Below are positions 49,239 to 58,221 of a stretch of DNA of 64,000 bases, in pieces. The stretch's first letter is position 1. Each line of letters starts with the position of its first letter. Location of the stretch: positions 31,015 to 95,014 of the forward strand of contig CAVTNU010000032.1 in the NCBI GenBank assembly GCA_963736175.1, read 5' to 3'. The notes under the pieces were generated by a model. The model saw nothing but the letters and a program-made list of their open reading frames with translations. It did no database searches and had not been told where the DNA came from. Origin of the DNA: Rhodoblastus sp963736175 (GTDB lineage Bacteria; Pseudomonadota; Alphaproteobacteria; Rhizobiales; Beijerinckiaceae). Position numbers and translations under genes: made by a program.

Positions 49239-51311
49239 ATGTCCTCCAAATCCCAAGCAAAACATGCGTTGACGCTGTTTGATCCGGCCATCCTTGGCCA
49301 AGCGTCCGTGGACGCCTTCAAAAAGCTCGCGCCCCATCATCTGGCGGCGAATCCGGTGATTTTCGTCACCGAAGTCGTGGCGGCGCTGGTGACTTTCCTG
49401 TGGGCGCGCTCGTTGATTGTGGGCGGCGGCGAACCCTTCTTCTCCGGACAGATCGCGCTCTGGCTGTGGTTCACCGTGCTGTTCGCCACTTTCGCCGAGG
49501 CGGTCGCGGAAGGCCGCGGCAAGGCGCAGGCGGCCACCCTGCGCGCCACACGCTCCGACACCATCGCCAAGCGGCTGATGGACCCGTCCGGCGAGGCTCA
49601 TCTCAGCGCCGTGTGTCAGAATGTTCCGGCGCTCGACCTGAAAGTCGGCGACGTGGTTCTCGTCGAAGCCGGCGACCTGATCCCGTCAGACGGCGACATC
49701 ATCGAAGGCGTCGCCTCGGTCAACGAGAGCGCAATTACCGGCAAATCCGCGCCTGTCATCCGCGAGGCCGGCGGCGATCGCTGCGCCGTCACGGGCGGCA
49801 CCACCGTCCTGTCCGACTGGATCAAGGTGCGCATTACCGCCGCGCCCGGCTCGACCTTCATCGATCGGATGATCGCCCTTGTCGAAGGCGCCGAACGCCA
49901 GAAGACCCCCAACGAGTTGGCCCTTTCCGTACTGCTCGCCGGCCTGACCCTGATCTTCCTGATCGCCGTGGTGACGCTCTGGGGCTTTGCCTCCTATTCC
50001 GGCGCGGCGGTCAGCGTGGTGGTGCTGGTGGCGCTGCTGGTGACATTGATTCCCACGACCATCGGCGGCCTCTTGTCCGCGATCGGCATCGCGGGCATGG
50101 ATCGTCTGGTGCGCTTCAACGTGCTGGCGACGTCCGGCCGCGCGGTCGAGGCGGCTGGCGACGTAGACACGTTGCTGCTCGACAAGACCGGCACCATCAC
50201 GTTCGGCAACCGCATGGCGAGCGAATTCATCGCTTTGCCCGGCGTCTCGGCCAAGGCTCTGGCGGAAGCCGCGCTTTACGCGAGTCTGGCCGACGAAACG
50301 CCGGAAGGCCGTTCAATCGTTGCGCTGGCTAAGTCCGAATATGGCCTGAGCGACCCGAATTTCGGCGGGGCTCAGCCTAACGTCATCGCCTTCACCGCGC
50401 AGACGCGCCTGTCCGGCGTCGATGTGCTCGATCGCACCTTGCGCAAGGGCGCGGTGGAATTGGTTTTTCGTTTCATCGGCATGAACGCCAGCGACGCGCC
50501 GCCCGAATTTCAAGCGGGCGTCGAGCGGATCGGCCGCAATGGCGGCACGCCTCTGGCGGTGGCCGACAGCGGCCGGCTGCTCGGGCTTATCTACCTCAAG
50601 GACGTGGTTAAGCCCGGCATTCGCGAACGGTTCGCCGCGCTGCGCGCCATGGGCATCAAGACTGTGATGATAACCGGCGACAATCCGCTGACGGCCGCCT
50701 CGATCGCGACCGAAGCCGGCGTCGACGATTTTCTCGCCGAGGCGACGCCCGAGGACAAACTTCGGCTGATTCGCAAGGAACAGACTGGCGGGCGTCTCGT
50801 CGCCATGTGCGGCGACGGCACCAATGACGCGCCGGCTCTGGCGCAGGCCGATGTCGGCGTCGCCATGCAGACCGGCACGCAGGCGGCGCGCGAGGCGGGC
50901 AACATGGTCGATCTCGACAGCGATCCGACAAAACTGATCGAAGTGGTCGAAATCGGCAAGCAATTGCTGATGACGCGCGGCTCGTTGACGACCTTCTCGA
51001 TCGCCAACGACGTGGCTAAGTATTTCGCCATCCTGCCGGCCCTGTTCGTCGCCACCTATCCAGAGCTCGGCGCGCTCAACGTCATGCATCTGACGTCGCC
51101 GCGATCGGCGATCCTGTCGGCGGTGATATTCAACGCCATCATCATCGTCCTGCTGATCCCGCTGGCGTTGAAAGGCGTGTCCTATCGCGCCGTGGGCGCA
51201 GCAGCGCTGCTGCGCCGCAACTTGCTGGTCTATGGCCTCGGCGGCCTTGTCGCGCCCTTCATCGGCATCAAGGCGATCGACATCGTCGTCGCCCTTCTGC
51301 ACCTCGCTTGA
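49239..51311 (+). CDS. kdpB: Potassium-transporting P-type ATPase subunit KdpB
   Basis: A 690-residue P-type ATPase. It has the phosphorylation motif LLLDKTGTITFGNRM (Asp), the hinge GDGTNDAPALAQADVGVAMQ, and the nucleotide-binding features of KdpB. The actuator loop, normally TGES, reads TGKS at 49737-49748 (Lys169): GAA has become AAA. The Glu is needed for efficient dephosphorylation in P-type ATPases, so the pump may be impaired or altered. Otherwise the protein is full length. It lies between kdpA and kdpC. Confidence 0.97.
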   Translation: MSSKSQAKHALTLFDPAILGQASVDAFKKLAPHHLAANPVIFVTEVVAALVTFLWARSLIVGGGEPFFSGQIALWLWFTVLFATFAEAVAEGRGKAQAATLRATRSDTIAKRLMDPSGEAHLSAVCQNVPALDLKVGDVVLVEAGDLIPSDGDIIEGVASVNESAITGKSAPVIREAGGDRCAVTGGTTVLSDWIKVRITAAPGSTFIDRMIALVEGAERQKTPNELALSVLLAGLTLIFLIAVVTLWGFASYSGAAVSVVVLVALLVTLIPTTIGGLLSAIGIAGMDRLVRFNVLATSGRAVEAAGDVDTLLLDKTGTITFGNRMASEFIALPGVSAKALAEAALYASLADETPEGRSIVALAKSEYGLSDPNFGGAQPNVIAFTAQTRLSGVDVLDRTLRKGAVELVFRFIGMNASDAPPEFQAGVERIGRNGGTPLAVADSGRLLGLIYLKDVVKPGIRERFAALRAMGIKTVMITGDNPLTAASIATEAGVDDFLAEATPEDKLRLIRKEQTGGRLVAMCGDGTNDAPALAQADVGVAMQTGTQAAREAGNMVDLDSDPTKLIEVVEIGKQLLMTRGSLTTFSIANDVAKYFAILPALFVATYPELGALNVMHLTSPRSAILSAVIFNAIIIVLLIPLALKGVSYRAVGAAALLRRNLLVYGLGGLVAPFIGIKAIDIVVALLHLA

Positions 51312-51318
51312 GGAGAAT

Positions 51319-51918
51319 ATGATGCAATATCTTCGTCCCGCCGTCGTCCTGATCGTGCTGTTCACCGCCCTGACCGGCCTCGCCTATCCGCTCGCCCTGA
51401 CGGGGATCGCCTCCGTGATCTTCCCCAATCAGGCCGGCGGCGAGCTGATCGTTCGCGACGGCAAGGTGGTCGGCTCCGCGCTGATCGGCCAGAATTTCGC
51501 TTCGGATCGTTACTTCCAGCCGCGTCCCTCGGCGACCAACACGCCTGATCCCAAGGACGCGACCAAAACCATCGACGCGCCCTATAACGCCGCCAATTCC
51601 GGCGCCTCCAACCTCGGCCCGACCAGCAAGACGCTGATCGACCGAGTCAAGGCGGCCGTCGACGACAAACGCAAGGCCGGCTGGACCGGCCCGATACCGG
51701 CCGACGCGCTGACGACGTCGGCCTCCGGCCTGGACCCGGATATTTCGCCGGAAAACGCTCTGCTCCAGGCGCCGGCCGTCGCTAAGGCGCGCGGACTGGA
51801 CGATGGCAAGGTGCGCGATCTCGTCGCGGCGCATGTCGAAGGGCGATTTTTGGGCTTGATTGGTGAGCCGAGGGTCAACGTTCTGTTGCTGAATCTGTCG
51901 CTGGATGCGTTACAATGA
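51319..51918 (+). CDS. kdpC: Potassium-transporting ATPase subunit KdpC
   Basis: A 199-residue subunit with one N-terminal helix (YLRPAVVLIVLFTALTGLAY) and the conserved periplasmic part GSALIGQNFASDRYFQPRPS, then ANSGASNLGPTSKTLIDRVK and the C-terminal LVAAHVEGRFLGLIGEPRVN. The start at 51319 (MMQYL) follows GAGGAGAAT. A longer frame begins inside kdpB and is not used. It acts as chaperone and K+ affinity subunit. Confidence 0.96.
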   Translation: MMQYLRPAVVLIVLFTALTGLAYPLALTGIASVIFPNQAGGELIVRDGKVVGSALIGQNFASDRYFQPRPSATNTPDPKDATKTIDAPYNAANSGASNLGPTSKTLIDRVKAAVDDKRKAGWTGPIPADALTTSASGLDPDISPENALLQAPAVAKARGLDDGKVRDLVAAHVEGRFLGLIGEPRVNVLLLNLSLDALQ

Positions 51919-51921
51919 AGC

Positions 51922-54618
51922 ATGGCGACTGATCCCGCTCTGGAACGCCGTCCCGATCCCGATGCGCTGCTGGCGTTGGCGAAACGGGAGGGGCGAGGAA
52001 AACTCAAGGTCTTTCTCGGCGCCGCTCCCGGCGTCGGAAAGACTTTCGCCATGCTGCAGGGCGCGCGGCAACTCAAGAGCGAAGGCGTCGACGTCGTCAT
52101 CGGACTCGTCGAGACGCACCAGCGCGCCGAAACGGCGGCGCTGCTCGAAGGCTTGGAAGTCCTGCCGCGCCGTATCATCGATTATAATGGGCGCAAGCTC
52201 GACGAGTTCGATGTCGATAGCGCTTTGAAGCGACGTCCCGCGCTGATCGTCGTCGATGAATTGGCGCACACCAACGCGCCGGAAAGCCGTCATCCCAAGC
52301 GCTGGCAGGACGTCGAGGAATTGCTCGACGCCGGCTTGGACGTTTGGACCGCGCTCAACATCCAGCATCTGGAAAGTCTGGCCGAGGTTGTCAGCCGCGT
52401 TACCGGCGTTGTCGTTCGCGAGACGGTGCCCGATCGCGTGCTCAAGCGCGCCGACGACGTCATTCTGGTGGACATTACGCCGGACGAACTGATCCAGCGC
52501 CTGAACGAAGGCAAGGTCTATCTGCCGCAAACGGCGAAACGCGCGACGCAGAATTTCTTCACTCCGCGCAACCTGACGGCGTTGCGCGAACTCGCCCTGC
52601 GCGGCGCGGCCGATCGCGTCGACGACCAGATGGTCGGCCTGTTGCGCCAGAACGCCATCGAGGGGCCTTGGGATACGTCCGATCATTTGCTGGTCTGCAT
52701 CGGCGCCGATACGCAGGGCGAAATGGTCGTGCGGTCCGGCGCGCGTCTGGCGACGCGTTTGAACGCCTCCTGGATCGTCGTGCATGTTTCCCCGGAATCG
52801 CAAGAAGAAAGCGACCTGGCGCGGATCAAATGCGTCGACGACGCATTCCGTCTCGCCGAGCGCCTCGGCGCTGAAACGGTGCGTCTTTCCGCCAATGACG
52901 CCGTCGAGGAGTGCCTGCGCTACGCGCGTCGCGAGAACATCACCCAGATCGTCGTCAGCCGCGCGCAGAGCTCCGTCTGGCGGCGGTTGACGGGCCGAAC
53001 CTTCGCCGATGAAATGGTCCGCCGCTCCACCGACATTTCAATTCAGGTCATCGGCGCGCCGCAGACGCCGGCGCGGTCGGCGGGCCGTTTTCGCGTTCGA
53101 TCCGTCGCGCCCAGACGCCTGTGGACCGACATGGCGGCTGCGCTGGCGTCAGTCGCGCTGGCGGTCGCTGTGGGCGAGGGCTTGAACGCCCTGCTCAATT
53201 TGCCCAACCTGTCGATGGTTTTCCTGCTTGCGGTGCTGGCTTGCGCGGCGCGTTTCGGCCTTTGGTCGGCGATTGCGGCGTCGTTCCTGTCCTTTCTGGC
53301 CTATAATTTCTTTTTTATCCCGCCGGTCTACACGTTCACCGTAGCCGAGCCGCAGGAATTGCTGTCCCTGCTGGTTTTCCTGCTTGTCGCCATCCTGACC
53401 GGCTCGCTCGCCGGGCGCGTTCACGATCAGGCCGAAGCGGTGCGCCAGCGCGCCCACAACACCGAATTGCTCTATGATTTTTCCCGCAAGCTATCCGCCG
53501 CCGCCAAACTCGATGACGCCCTCTGGGCGGCGGCCGCGCATTTGCAGCGAGCCCAAGGCGGGCATGTCGTATTTTTGATCCCGAACGAGGGCGATCTGCG
53601 TCTGGCCGCCGCCTGGCCGCCGTTGGACAATCTCTCCGCCGGCGAAATAAGCGCGGCGCGCTGGGCGTTTTCCAAGCGCGAAGCCGCCGGCTGGCGCACC
53701 GACACTTTGCCGAACCTTCCTTTTCAGTTTCGTCCGCTTACGACGCCGCGCGGCGCGGTCGGCGTCTGCGGCTTCCAACCGAAATCGCCGATCGATCCGA
53801 TTTCGCCGGAAGACGAACGCGCGCTGACCGCCATGCTGGAGCAAACGGCCATCGCTATCGACCGTTCGGTGTTGGTGGGCGAGGCCGTGCGCGCGGCCGC
53901 GCTGGAAAATAACGAGAAATTGCGCACGACGCTGCTCTCTTCGCTGTCGCATGATCTGCGCACGCCGCTTTCCTCTATAACAGGCGCTGTGACGACCCTG
54001 CGTCAACTGGGCGACAAAATACCGCCGGCCGAAAGAAGCGACCTCCTCGCCTCCATCGAGGAGGAGGCGGCGAGACTGACGCGTTTCGTCGCCAATCTTC
54101 TCGACATGTCGCGCATCGAATCGGGCGCGATGAAAGCGCGCAGCGATTTTCTCGACGCCGCGGAGGTCATCCGCACCGCAGTCGAACGTAGCCGCAAGTC
54201 CTTCCCCGCGATGCCCGTCGAAACCAGCATCGCCCGCGATCTGCCTTTCATTCGTGGCGATGCGGGCCTGCTCGAGCAGGTGCTTTTCAATTTGCTGGAC
54301 AACGCCCAAAAATACGGCGGCGAGGCTGGCGCCATAGTTCATGCGCGGCAGGAAGGTTCGGACGTGTTGATTTCCGTCACCGACGAAGGCCCCGGCATAA
54401 AGCCGGCCGATCTCGAACGCATTTTCGAGAAATTCTATCGCGGCGGACGCGCCGACGGGCGCAAGGCCGGCACCGGCCTGGGTCTGTCGATTTGCAAGGG
54501 TCTTGTCGAGGCGATGGGCGGGCGCATCGAAGCGCAAAGCCCGGCCATAAGGCGTCGCGGCACGCGTATCGTGGTGCGTTTTCCCGTCGCGGAAATCAAG
54601 GCGGAGAAAACACGATGA
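51922..54618 (+). CDS. kdpD: Sensor histidine kinase KdpD
   Basis: An 898-residue sensor. The cytoplasmic N-terminal KdpD domain has Walker A-like GAAPGVGKTFAMLQGA and DELAHTNAPESRHPKRWQDV. A universal-stress-like domain follows (about 250-370). Four helices lie near 400-500 (ALNLPNLSMVFLLAVL-like stretch, FLSFLAYNFFFIPPV). A GAF-like part follows, then the kinase with SLSHDLRTPLSSITGA (H box), FNLLDNAQKYG (N box) and DEGPGIKPADLERIFEKF then GTGLGLSICKGLVEAMGG (G boxes). It starts just 3 bases after the kdpC stop and overlaps kdpE. Confidence 0.97.
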   Translation: MATDPALERRPDPDALLALAKREGRGKLKVFLGAAPGVGKTFAMLQGARQLKSEGVDVVIGLVETHQRAETAALLEGLEVLPRRIIDYNGRKLDEFDVDSALKRRPALIVVDELAHTNAPESRHPKRWQDVEELLDAGLDVWTALNIQHLESLAEVVSRVTGVVVRETVPDRVLKRADDVILVDITPDELIQRLNEGKVYLPQTAKRATQNFFTPRNLTALRELALRGAADRVDDQMVGLLRQNAIEGPWDTSDHLLVCIGADTQGEMVVRSGARLATRLNASWIVVHVSPESQEESDLARIKCVDDAFRLAERLGAETVRLSANDAVEECLRYARRENITQIVVSRAQSSVWRRLTGRTFADEMVRRSTDISIQVIGAPQTPARSAGRFRVRSVAPRRLWTDMAAALASVALAVAVGEGLNALLNLPNLSMVFLLAVLACAARFGLWSAIAASFLSFLAYNFFFIPPVYTFTVAEPQELLSLLVFLLVAILTGSLAGRVHDQAEAVRQRAHNTELLYDFSRKLSAAAKLDDALWAAAAHLQRAQGGHVVFLIPNEGDLRLAAAWPPLDNLSAGEISAARWAFSKREAAGWRTDTLPNLPFQFRPLTTPRGAVGVCGFQPKSPIDPISPEDERALTAMLEQTAIAIDRSVLVGEAVRAAALENNEKLRTTLLSSLSHDLRTPLSSITGAVTTLRQLGDKIPPAERSDLLASIEEEAARLTRFVANLLDMSRIESGAMKARSDFLDAAEVIRTAVERSRKSFPAMPVETSIARDLPFIRGDAGLLEQVLFNLLDNAQKYGGEAGAIVHARQEGSDVLISVTDEGPGIKPADLERIFEKFYRGGRADGRKAGTGLGLSICKGLVEAMGGRIEAQSPAIRRRGTRIVVRFPVAEIKAEKTR

Positions 54619-55322
54619 ACAAGCGCGTGCTGGTCGTCGACGACGAGGCGCCGATCCAGCGGTTTCTCAAACCCGCCCTCAACGCCTGCGGTTATGACGT
54701 CTTGAGCGCCGAGAGCGGCGCCGAAGCGCTGCGCCTCATCGCCTCGGCGGCGCCCGACATCATCGTGCTCGACCTCGGCCTTGCCGATATGGACGGCAAG
54801 GACGTCTTGCGCGAGGCGCGGCGATTCTCCCAAACGCCGATCATCGTGCTGTCGGCGCGTGATCGCGAAGCGGAAAAGATCGCCGCGCTCGATCTCGGCG
54901 CCGACGATTACGTCGAAAAGCCGTTCGCTATCGGCGAATTGATGGCGCGTATGCGCGCGGCGATGCGTCACGCGGCGCGCGGCCGTATGGAATCCCTCCA
55001 TTTCGAGGCGGAGGGCTTGAGCGTCAATCTTGAAAAGCGACAGGTCAGTAAGGATGACCAGCCGCTGAAACTGACGCCGAAAGAATACGACCTTCTGGCC
55101 GTTTTGGTGCGCCATGCCGGCCGGGTCGTCACTCATCGCCAGATTCTGGCCGCCGTCTGGGGACCGGCGCATAGCGACGATACGCAATATTTGCGCGTCT
55201 TCGTCGGGCAGTTGCGCGGCAAGATCGAACCCAATCCGGAGGCGCCGCGCTTGCTGTTGACGGAAGCCGGCGTCGGCTATCGCCTTTGCGCCGACGCCTC
55301 GGCAAGCCGAGACAGCGTTTAG
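54615..55322 (+). CDS. kdpE: Response regulator KdpE
   Basis: A 235-residue OmpR-type regulator. The receiver has acidic VVDDEAP, the phosphorylated Asp in IIVLDLGLADMDG and the Lys in DYVEKPFAIGEL. The winged helix includes LTPKEYDLLAVLVRHAGRVV and DTQYLRVFVGQLRGKIEPNP. It is phosphorylated by KdpD and should activate kdpFABC at low K+. Its start overlaps the kdpD stop. No terminator is clear in the 240 bases after it. Confidence 0.97.
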   Translation: MNKRVLVVDDEAPIQRFLKPALNACGYDVLSAESGAEALRLIASAAPDIIVLDLGLADMDGKDVLREARRFSQTPIIVLSARDREAEKIAALDLGADDYVEKPFAIGELMARMRAAMRHAARGRMESLHFEAEGLSVNLEKRQVSKDDQPLKLTPKEYDLLAVLVRHAGRVVTHRQILAAVWGPAHSDDTQYLRVFVGQLRGKIEPNPEAPRLLLTEAGVGYRLCADASASRDSV

Positions 55323-55563
55323 AACGCGTTCTCTTCGATCGACCGACGGCGCCAGGGCTCATGCGGAGGCGCCGTTACGGTGTCCTCAAACGCGCCCGGC
55401 GTCCAAAATGATTAAGCCAGACCCGCGCGCGGACGACAAGCTTGGGCGCGCCGTGACGATAATGTGGCCGTTATGAGTTGTTTTCGAGTGTCTTTGCGAT
55501 AGATCAAAGATTTCATCAAGGCTCTGGATCACTTTGCCCGACGCCTTTTTAGGGGATGCGTTC

Positions 55564-55839
55564 ATGTTCAGCGCTGCGTCTGTCACCGCATTTCGGAAAG
55601 TCGTCGAATCCTGGAGCCGCAAGGGCGTGGCGTTCAACAAGCCCGAGACCCACGCGGCCTACTCCAGATCGGTCAGCGCCCAACATTCGATGCAGGTCAA
55701 GCGCGCGCTATTGCGTCAGCATTGCGCCATGTGTCCCGATTGGCGGCGCTGCGAAAACGAACTTGAGGCTACCGGCGACGTGACGACCGACGCCGTGTTC
55801 TGTCCGTTTAAGGACGCCTTGAAGAAATTGGCGCAGTAG
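55564..55839 (+). CDS. Small cysteine-containing protein, unknown function
   Basis: A 91-residue protein from the ATG at 55564 (MFSAASVTAFRKVV), which has AGGGG upstream; an earlier ATG or other start at 55534 is possible. The C-terminal half has four Cys: RQHCAMCPDWRRCENELEAT, then VFCPFKDALKKLA. This may be a small metal- or Fe-S-binding protein (resembling DUF6455-like proteins). It meets queC, which runs the other way, 4 bases later. The function is unknown. Confidence 0.65.
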   Translation: MFSAASVTAFRKVVESWSRKGVAFNKPETHAAYSRSVSAQHSMQVKRALLRQHCAMCPDWRRCENELEATGDVTTDAVFCPFKDALKKLAQ

Positions 55840-55843
55840 CTCC

Positions 55844-56557
55844 CTACGATCCAGCCTTGTAGCGCGCGAAACCGTCGGCCCTGAGCTTGCATGCGGGGCA
55901 AGTTCCGCAGCCATACCCCCAGTTATGACGTCGTCCGCGCTCGCCCAGATAGCAGGTGTGCGTGTCCTCGACGATGAGATCGACCAATGCATTGCCGCCG
56001 AGCTTTTGCGCCAGCGTCCAGGTTTGCGCCTTGTCGAGCCACATCAACGGCGTTTCCAGAACGAAACGGCTTTCCATGCCGATATTCAACGCGATCTGCA
56101 TCGCCTTGACGGCGTCGTCGCGGCAATCGGGATAGCCGGAAAAATCCGTTTCGCACATGCCGCCGACAATGACGGTCAGGCCGCGCCGATAAGCCAGGGC
56201 CGCCGCGAAGGTCAGAAAGATCAAATTGCGGCCGGGCACGAACGTATTGGGCAGGCCGTTGGCGTTGAAAGCGATCGTCCGTTCGTCGGTCAGCGACGTG
56301 TCGGAAATCTGGCCGAGCGCGGCCAGATCGATGGTGTGATCGTTGCCGAGCCGGCGCTCCCATTGCGGGGCGATCGCCAGCAGGTTGGCGCGAATTGTCG
56401 ACCGCTGCGCCAGCTCGACGCGGTGGCGCTGACCATAGTCGAAACCGACCGTCTCGACCCGGTCGAAACGGTCGAGCGCGAAGGCGAGGCAGGTTGTCGA
56501 ATCCTGGCCGCCGGAAAAAAGAACGAGTGCGCTTTTGTTTGCCTCAGCCACAATCAT
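55844..56557 (-). CDS. queC: 7-Cyano-7-deazaguanine synthase QueC
   Basis: A 237-residue protein. The ATP-pyrophosphatase motif is SALVLFSGGQDSTTCLAFAL, then GFDYGQRHRVEL, and the C-terminal zinc site CYLGERGRRHNWGYGCGTCP followed by ACKLRADGF. It converts carboxy-deazaguanine to preQ0, a step in queuosine synthesis. Its start overlaps the nudC stop by four bases (ATGA), so nudC-queC form an operon. The rest of the queuosine genes are not in the window. Confidence 0.96.
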   Translation of the reverse strand: MIVAEANKSALVLFSGGQDSTTCLAFALDRFDRVETVGFDYGQRHRVELAQRSTIRANLLAIAPQWERRLGNDHTIDLAALGQISDTSLTDERTIAFNANGLPNTFVPGRNLIFLTFAAALAYRRGLTVIVGGMCETDFSGYPDCRDDAVKAMQIALNIGMESRFVLETPLMWLDKAQTWTLAQKLGGNALVDLIVEDTHTCYLGERGRRHNWGYGCGTCPACKLRADGFARYKAGS

Positions 56558-57534
56558 CTTTCCTCAAGCCACATGTCGAGCAGGGTGCGGGCGATGGCCA
56601 CGCGCATCGGCGCGAACAGCAATTGCGGATGCGTCTTGTCGATCATCGTGCGTAATTCGGCTTTTGAGAACCAGCGGCAATCCTCCAGTTCGTCATGGTC
56701 CATGACGATGTCGCGGGAGAGCGCCTGCGCGCGGCAGCCGATCATCAAGGACGCCGGGAACGGCCAAGGTTGCGAAGCGAGGTAAGTCACCGCGCCGACT
56801 TTGACGCCGGCTTCCTCGAAAATCTCGCGGCGCACCGCGGCCTCGATCGTCTCGCCGCTTTCGATGAAGCCGGCCAGACACGAATACATGCCGGACGGAA
56901 AGCGCGACTGGCGTCCCAGCAGGCAGTCGTCGCCATCGACCACATGCATGATGACGACTGGATCGGTGCGCGGAAAGTGCTGCGCGCCGCATGCGGGACA
57001 CTCGCGCCGCCAGCCGGCGGCGACCGTTTCGGTCGGAGCGCCGCATTGGGCGCAATAGCGGTGATTTTCATGCCAATGCAGCACGGCTTTGGCTTGGCCC
57101 AGCACGCCCAGGACCGGCGGCGGCAGCAACTTTTTTCCGCCGAGCGCGCGCAAATCGGCGACCTGTAATTCTGGCCGGTCAGGAAGGATCAGCACGCGCG
57201 AATTGAGAAAGGCCGCCTGTTCCTCCGGCGTCGGCCCGCGCGCGGAGTCATCGTCCAGCAAGACCGCGAAAACGGGGCCGATCTCGTCGGCGCCGAGCAG
57301 GACGATTTCTAGCGCCTTGCCCAGCGTTTTCGCTTCGGACAGAGAGAAATACGGCTGCAGCGCATCGTCCTGCGCGCGCAAGATCGGCATTGTCTGAACG
57401 AAGGCCGTGGTTCGCGCCGCCGGATCGGCGGCAAGGCGCTTCAGAGCATCCGCGTCGTCGCGCAACGCCGACAACCGGTCGAGACGGTTGTCGGCAAAAC
57501 CGGTCAATACGGAAAGATCGATGGCGTCTGGCAT
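56554..57534 (-). CDS. nudC: NADH pyrophosphatase NudC
   Basis: A 326-residue Nudix hydrolase. It has the four-Cys zinc site (YCAQCGAPTETVAAGWRREC, then PACGAQHF). The Nudix box is GFIESGETIEAAVRREIFEE followed by AGV. The NADH-specific SQPWPFPASL motif follows. It hydrolyses NADH and may remove NAD caps from RNA. It is the first gene of the nudC-queC operon. The start at 57534 gives a normal length. Confidence 0.95.
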   Translation of the reverse strand: MPDAIDLSVLTGFADNRLDRLSALRDDADALKRLAADPAARTTAFVQTMPILRAQDDALQPYFSLSEAKTLGKALEIVLLGADEIGPVFAVLLDDDSARGPTPEEQAAFLNSRVLILPDRPELQVADLRALGGKKLLPPPVLGVLGQAKAVLHWHENHRYCAQCGAPTETVAAGWRRECPACGAQHFPRTDPVVIMHVVDGDDCLLGRQSRFPSGMYSCLAGFIESGETIEAAVRREIFEEAGVKVGAVTYLASQPWPFPASLMIGCRAQALSRDIVMDHDELEDCRWFSKAELRTMIDKTHPQLLFAPMRVAIARTLLDMWLEER

Positions 57535-57561
57535 ATTGCGCTTTCAAAAAAAGTTGCGTTT

Positions 57562-57984
57562 TCAGACGGCGCAGGGGCCAGCATCGAGCGCCTTGGCGAG
57601 CGCGTCAACCAGGGTTTTGGCGGCTGCGGCCGAATAGGGCCGGGCGGCGCCTTGGCCCCAGACCGGGCCGGGCCAGGCCTCATCCTCGACAAAACGCGCC
57701 ACCACGTGGACGTGCAATTGCGTCACGATATTGCCCAGCGCGCCAATATTGATCTTCTTGGCGCCGGAGACCTGTTTCAGAATTTTGGCGGCGCCGGCAG
57801 TCTCCTCGATCAGGGCGGCGCGGCGCGCGGCGTCCAGCTCGTGGATTTCCGTCGTCGCCGCGCGGCGTGGAACGAGAATGATCCATGGATAGCGCGCGTC
57901 GTTCATCAAAAGGGCGCGGCAAAGCGGCAGGTCGCCGATCGGCAGAGTGTCGGCGGCAAGTTTTGCGTCCAGGGCGAAGGGCAT
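57562..57984 (-). CDS. HIT-family hydrolase
   Basis: A 140-residue HIT protein. The histidine triad region reads GNIVTQLHVHVVARF, with two His kept and the third replaced, as in a known subgroup. Also seen are CRALLMNDARYPWIILVPRR at the N-terminal end and AWPGPVWGQG, typical of that subgroup. HIT proteins hydrolyse nucleotidyl phosphates. It lies 27 bases upstream of nudC on the same strand and may be transcribed with it. Confidence 0.9.
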   Translation of the reverse strand: MPFALDAKLAADTLPIGDLPLCRALLMNDARYPWIILVPRRAATTEIHELDAARRAALIEETAGAAKILKQVSGAKKINIGALGNIVTQLHVHVVARFVEDEAWPGPVWGQGAARPYSAAAAKTLVDALAKALDAGPCAV

Positions 57985-58221
57985 GACGGCTTCCAGGGCG
58001 ATACGCTTCCCAAGGCGTAACCAGCCAAGGCCATCCGATCAAGCCTCGAAGCGGTATGGACGATCATTCAGGTCGAAACGATCGATAGATCGAGCTGGGA
58101 ATTGTTAATGAAAGTACGCATAATTACGTAATAAAGCATGGTGTTAACTTAATTTATCTTAAACCTGTTTCGGATAGGTTTGTATCAGAACTATATCGTT
58201 TGACGTCAAAGGACACCCGGA

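Noticed and set aside
48096..49601. Minus-strand open frame (501 codons) opposite kdpA and kdpB
   Set aside because: Antisense shadow of well-matched kdp genes; no recognisable domain.
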